Part shown: piece after piece, positions 60,543 through 64,000 of the stretch
How the letters are laid out: each line of letters begins with the position of its first letter
How positions within the stretch are numbered: position 1 is the first letter of the stretch
NCBI GenBank assembly: GCA_035308905.1
Contig: DATGFS010000004.1
Span: 27,786-91,785, forward strand
From: a bacterium
Lineage (GTDB): Bacteria > Sysuimicrobiota > Sysuimicrobiia > Sysuimicrobiales > Segetimicrobiaceae
Direction of reading: 5' to 3'
Length of the DNA stretch: 64,000 bases
The notes under the pieces: generated by a model
Database searches by the model: none
Seen by the model: only the letters and a program-made list of their open reading frames with translations
What the model was told of the DNA's origin: nothing
Translations under genes and position numbers: made by a program

Positions 60543-62688
60543 GGCCGCGGCCTCCGTGAAGAGAAGCCGGCTGTCTCGCCTGCCGGGCTACGGCCAGCCG
60601 GAGATTGCCGGCCGCGTCGACCGTGAGCCGGTCGCCCGGGCCGACGACCGTGGTGGCTTCGCGTTCCTCGATGATCGCCGGCCCGTCGGCCCGCATGCCG
60701 GGGCGCAGCAGATCGCGGTCGTATACCGGTACCTCGACGAATCCGCCGCTCTCCGGGAAGTACGCCGGCCGCCGCGTCCGCACGGCCGCGCTTGCGTCCG
60801 CCGGGCCCGGGTCACCCGTGCGCAGCCGGACGTCCGGCCGGGGGCCCGTCACGCTGAGCCGCCAGTTCAGCGCCTGGATCGGGCGGTCGGAGAGAAAGAC
60901 GCCGTAGCGGCGGCGGTATTCCGCCTCGAACGCGGCCGCCAATCGCGCGGCGACGTCGGGGCCGAGGGGTCCGTCCGGGACCGGCACCTCGATGTCGTGG
61001 AACTGGCCGAGGAGGCGCATCTCCGCGCGCCGCTCGCGTACGATCAACCCGGGCGCGACACCGGCGTCCCGCAGCGCCCCGAGGCCTTGGGCCTCCATCT
61101 CCGCGTACAACGCGGCCACGCGATCCCACGGCAGGCCGTCGAGCGGTCCGGGCAGGGAGTGCACCAGCTCGACGCTGACCGGCGCGACGAGGAGCCCGAG
61201 CGCGGAGGCCACGCCCGAGGCCGGCGGAACGATGACATCCGACATGCCGAGGATGCGCGCGACGCGCGCGGCGTGCGACGGGCCGGCGCCGCCGAAGGCG
61301 ATTAGCGCGAACCGCCGGGGATCCTGCCCGCGCTCGATCAGATAGACCCGCGCCGCGGCCGCCATGTTCTCGAGGACGATCTGGTGGATGCCCCAGGCCG
61401 TCCCCACCGCGTCGAGGCGCAGCGGCTCGCCGAGGCGCTCCAGCGCGGTGACCGCGGCGGGCCGGTCGAGCGGCATCGTGCCGCCGAGAAACGATGCTTC
61501 ATTGAAGTACCCGAGCGCGAGGCAGGCGTCGGTAACCGTCGGCGCCCGGCCGCCGCGGCCGTAGCACGCCGGACCCGGCTCCGCGCCGGCGCTGTGCGGT
61601 CCCACCTTCAGCAACCCGAGCGAGTCGATCCAGGCGATCGAGCCGCCGCCCGCGCCGATCTCCATCATGTCGACCGTGGGCACCGTCACCGGCAGTCCCG
61701 AGCCGCGCTTGAAGCGGTGGACGCGCGCGACTTCCATCTCCGGCGCGATGGCCGCCCGGCCGTCGCGAATGAGGCAGATCTTCGCCGTGGTGCCGCCCAT
61801 GTCGAAGCCGACGAGATCGCGCAGCCCGAGGGGCCCGCCGAAGAACGCGGTCACGAGCGCGCCGCCCGCCGGACCGGACTCGAGCAGCCGGATCGGGAAG
61901 CGCCGTGCGGTGTCCGGCGCCGCGGCGCCGCCGGTCGACTGCATCAGCGTGAACCGGCCGGTGAAGCCGCGCTCGCCGAGCGTCGACTCGAGGCGCCCGA
62001 CGTAGCGGTCGAGGAGCGGCTGCACGTACGCGTTGCAGACGGTTGTGCAGGTGCGCTCGTACTCGCGAATTTCGGGGACGACGTCGCTCGACAGCGACAC
62101 GGCGACGCCCGGGGCGGCGTCGCGAATCGCCGCGCGCGCGGCCTGTTCGTTCGCCGGGTTGCGGTACGAATGCAGGAACGCCACGGCCACGGCTTCGATC
62201 CCGTCGGCGGCGAGCCGTTCCGCGACGCGCCGGACGGCGTCGCGATCGATCGGGGCCAGCAGCTCGCCGTCGGCCGCGACGCGTTCGTCGACCTCGAGGC
62301 GGTCCCGCCGGGGCACGAGCGGGTCAGGGAAGCGCAGGAACAGATCGTAGATGTCGTAGCGCTGTTCCTTGCCCATCTCGAGAATGTCGCGGAAGCCCCG
62401 CGTGGTGAGCAGGGCGGTGCGCGCGCCGCGGCGCTCGATGATCGCGTTCGTCACGAGGGTCGTGCCGTGCACGAGGACGGTCACGTCGCCCACGGCGACC
62501 CCCGCCGCGGCGCAGAGCGCCAGCAGGCCGGCCAGGGCGGCGCGGGCGGGATCCTCGGGCGTCGTCAGAACCTTGTGCAGGCGCAGCTCGCCGGTCGTCT
62601 CGTTGAGCAGCACCAGGTCGGTGAAGGTGCCGCCGATGTCCAGTCCGACACGGTACCAGCCACGCGCGGAGCGAGGCGCGGCCGTCAT
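60529..62688 (-). CDS. hyuA: Hydantoinase A/oxoprolinase family subunit
   Basis: 719-residue HyuA-family subunit with an ASKHA ATPase fold: VGLDIGGTFTDLVLL (phosphate 1), VHGTTLVTNAIIERRG, VGFDMGGTTAKICLI (phosphate 2) and GGAGPSHAARVA (adenosine). The C-terminal 150 residues are beta-rich. It phosphorylates or activates the amide substrate with HyuB. The ATG at 62688 overlaps the DinB stop (ATGA), so it is coupled to the upstream DinB gene. The long frame upstream to 62997 is shadow sequence. Confidence 0.95.
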   Translation of the reverse strand: MTAAPRSARGWYRVGLDIGGTFTDLVLLNETTGELRLHKVLTTPEDPARAALAGLLALCAAAGVAVGDVTVLVHGTTLVTNAIIERRGARTALLTTRGFRDILEMGKEQRYDIYDLFLRFPDPLVPRRDRLEVDERVAADGELLAPIDRDAVRRVAERLAADGIEAVAVAFLHSYRNPANEQAARAAIRDAAPGVAVSLSSDVVPEIREYERTCTTVCNAYVQPLLDRYVGRLESTLGERGFTGRFTLMQSTGGAAAPDTARRFPIRLLESGPAGGALVTAFFGGPLGLRDLVGFDMGGTTAKICLIRDGRAAIAPEMEVARVHRFKRGSGLPVTVPTVDMMEIGAGGGSIAWIDSLGLLKVGPHSAGAEPGPACYGRGGRAPTVTDACLALGYFNEASFLGGTMPLDRPAAVTALERLGEPLRLDAVGTAWGIHQIVLENMAAAARVYLIERGQDPRRFALIAFGGAGPSHAARVARILGMSDVIVPPASGVASALGLLVAPVSVELVHSLPGPLDGLPWDRVAALYAEMEAQGLGALRDAGVAPGLIVRERRAEMRLLGQFHDIEVPVPDGPLGPDVAARLAAAFEAEYRRRYGVFLSDRPIQALNWRLSVTGPRPDVRLRTGDPGPADASAAVRTRRPAYFPESGGFVEVPVYDRDLLRPGMRADGPAIIEEREATTVVGPGDRLTVDAAGNLRLAVARQARQPASLHGGRGHGAD

Positions 62689-63215
62689 TGACGAGGCGGT
62701 GCGTTCCGCCGCTGCACGAACCCGATGTAGTCGAGATCCTGCGCGGGCACGCCGAGTTGGCGGAGGATGGCCATGGCCTGCGCGCGGTGGTGCACGTCGT
62801 GGAGCAGCAACTGCGTGGCGATGTCCGCCTTCGTCGCGGTCAGCGTAATGGCTCTGTCCGGCCAGCGGAGTTCGGAGGTGACCTCGCGGTCCCAATCTGC
62901 GGTCTGCTCGAGGACGGCCTGTACCCGGCGCATCTGCGGCTCCCACACCGCCTCGAGATCGGAGAATGCCGGCTGGCGATCCTCTCCAATCGGCCACTCC
63001 GACATCGGCGGCAGCGGACCCGCTTCCAGGCGGGCGCTCAGATAGAATTCGGTCGCCGCGATCTCGATCAGCGTAGCCCGGAGGGTGGCGAGGCCGAATG
63101 GGAACGGGCGGATGTACTGCGCCTGCGTGAGCGGCCGGACCCAGTCGAACAGGCGCCGGCGGGCCTGCGACTGGACTCCGTAGACGCGGGCCGCGTCGAT
63201 CGCGCGCGTCGCCAT
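62685..63215 (-). CDS. DinB-family protein, copy 1
   Basis: 176-residue four-helix-bundle protein of the DinB/YfiT-like superfamily. The motif LLLHDVHHRAQAMAIL supplies two or three His, but the His usual in the first helix pair is not obvious, so metal binding may be incomplete. Homologues are thiol-dependent transferases or of unknown role. It is a tandem paralogue of the next gene (34 bases upstream) and ends overlapping hyuA. Confidence 0.9.
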   Translation of the reverse strand: MATRAIDAARVYGVQSQARRRLFDWVRPLTQAQYIRPFPFGLATLRATLIEIAATEFYLSARLEAGPLPPMSEWPIGEDRQPAFSDLEAVWEPQMRRVQAVLEQTADWDREVTSELRWPDRAITLTATKADIATQLLLHDVHHRAQAMAILRQLGVPAQDLDYIGFVQRRNAPPRQ

Positions 63216-63249
63216 CGCGATGTCCGGGGAGACGCCGATGCGCGCGGCG

Positions 63250-63789
63250 TCAGGCCCGGGGCGCTTTGTCTTTGGGATACTCCTCGCGCCGCGCCACGAA
63301 CCCGATATAGTCGAGGTTCTGCGCCTCGACGCCCAACTGTTTGAGCATGGCCATCACCTGGGCGCGGTGGTGCACCTCGTGCATCAGCATCTGGACTCCG
63401 ATCTCGGCTTTGCTGACGGTCACGATTGCCACCTTATCGCCCTGCTCGAGCCGCCGGGTTACCGTCTTCGACCAGTCGGTGGTGCCGGCGAGCGTCGCCC
63501 GCGTCTGCGGCGCTTGGGCGGTCCAGACCTTCTCGAGGTCCGCGAAGGTGGGCTGGCGGGTTTCGTTGATCGGGAAGTCGTCATTGAGGGGCGGCGGCGG
63601 CAGGGGTTCTCCCCGCAGCCGCATGCTGTAGAGTAATTCCACCCTGGCGATTTCGATGAGGGTCGCGCGTATCGTCCCCATGCCGAACGGGAACCGCTGC
63701 GTGTATTGTTCCTGGCTCAGCGGACGCACCCAGCCGAAAAGACGCTGCCGCGCCTGGGTCAGGACGTCGTAGACGTGCGCGTAATCCAT
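63250..63789 (-). CDS. DinB-family protein, copy 2
   Basis: 179-residue paralogue of the gene at 62685, sharing the layout from YDVLTQARQRLFGWVRPLSQ to MLMHEVHHRAQVMAMLKQLG and LDYIGFV at the end. A proline-rich loop (PLPPPPLNDDFP) in the middle differs most. GGAGG seven bases before ATG 63789 supports the start, which is preferable to the GTG at 63792. Function unknown. Confidence 0.9.
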   Translation of the reverse strand: MDYAHVYDVLTQARQRLFGWVRPLSQEQYTQRFPFGMGTIRATLIEIARVELLYSMRLRGEPLPPPPLNDDFPINETRQPTFADLEKVWTAQAPQTRATLAGTTDWSKTVTRRLEQGDKVAIVTVSKAEIGVQMLMHEVHHRAQVMAMLKQLGVEAQNLDYIGFVARREEYPKDKAPRA

Positions 63790-63844
63790 CACGGCACCTC
63801 CGCGCTAGCGAGTCGGCGCGCGCACCGGTGTGCGCAGGCGCCGC

Positions 63845-64000
63845 CTATCCGATGACCGAACGGATGACGTCTTCCACCGCGCCATACCGGCCGACGAACG
63901 TGGGCGTGTCGCGCAGCGTATACGGCCGGGCCGCGGTGCTGCGGAGCACGGTGACGAGCTCAGAGAAGCGCGCGAGATCGTCGGATTCGTATCCGACGAC
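63845..64000 (-). CDS. hemQ: Chlorite dismutase-family protein, probable HemQ (5' end beyond window)
   Basis: Only the last 51 residues are visible. They read FSELVTVLRSTAARPYTLRD followed by TPTFVGRYGAVEDVI and end at TAG 63847-63845. This matches the C-terminus of chlorite-dismutase-like coproheme decarboxylase HemQ, which makes haem b in the coproporphyrin-dependent route used by Gram-positive-type bacteria. With only 51 residues, a dye-decolorising or true chlorite dismutase member cannot be excluded. It precedes the two DinB genes on the same strand. Confidence 0.7.
   Translation of the reverse strand, partial: VVGYESDDLARFSELVTVLRSTAARPYTLRDTPTFVGRYGAVEDVIRSVIG

Noticed and set aside
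1..64000. tRNA, rRNA, CRISPR array, insertion sequence or prophage
   Set aside because: No matching sequence patterns were seen on either strand while reading. Short direct repeats are compositional only.

Overview
The window is high-GC bacterial DNA (about 70% G+C by eye) packed with genes on both strands, mostly in short operons with overlapping start and stop codons. No rRNA, tRNA, insertion sequence, phage gene or CRISPR array was recognised. PknB-type PASTA kinase, HemQ, small-molecule ABC uptake, a form II molybdenum hydroxylase subunit, LigD polymerase and many NarL-type two-component systems together suggest a soil or sediment member of the Terrabacteria (Actinobacteria/Chloroflexi/Armatimonadota-like). 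That assignment is an inference; no marker gene here fixes the phylum.

Layout. 1-5.9 kb: partial LigD polymerase, TypA GTPase, a SPOR-domain membrane protein, an MFS transporter and an orphan response regulator. 6-16 kb: a BKACE-type enzyme, an unusual HD-GYP/histidine-kinase fusion with its response regulator, a PASTA Ser/Thr kinase, Hsp20, a DAO-type oxidase, small secreted proteins, a STAS protein and a PEBP protein. 16-20.7 kb: a sensor kinase, its regulator and acetoacetyl-CoA synthetase on one strand. 21-23.3 kb: enoyl-CoA hydratase, a TlpA-like thioredoxin and CcdA. 23.3-31.2 kb: a probable catabolic/uptake operon (molybdenum hydroxylase large subunit, low-GC VOC protein, ABC importer, alpha/beta hydrolase, creatinase-like protein). 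31.3-34.1 kb: PAS kinase plus receiver-GAF-HD-GYP regulator. 35.4-38.7 kb: hydroxyacid dehydrogenase, M24 peptidase, amidohydrolase.

38.7-45.1 kb is the most distinctive region: seven minus-strand genes with a CopC-like protein, a NarL-type two-component system with a TATAAT box six bases before its start codon, a secreted membrane-anchored protein, a CopC-CopD fusion that has no ATG/GTG/TTG start near its signal peptide, a lipoprotein, and a member of an unrecognised family marked by the motif WVHPP. A second WVHPP protein lies at 34.1-34.8 kb beside a CPBP protease. It looks like a periplasmic copper-handling module with its own sensor.

45.3-64 kb: degenerate metallo-hydrolase, two ketopantoate-reductase-like enzymes, cold-shock protein, gamma-glutamyltransferase and M20 peptidase, RidA, a second STAS protein, a pgi-zwf-SDR operon for glucose-6-phosphate use, an S9 peptidase, and a minus-strand run of hemQ (partial), two DinB paralogues, hyuA and hyuB. 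Overall the genes suggest a heterotroph that imports and degrades peptides, cyclic amides and other small organics under dense two-component and possibly cyclic-di-GMP control.
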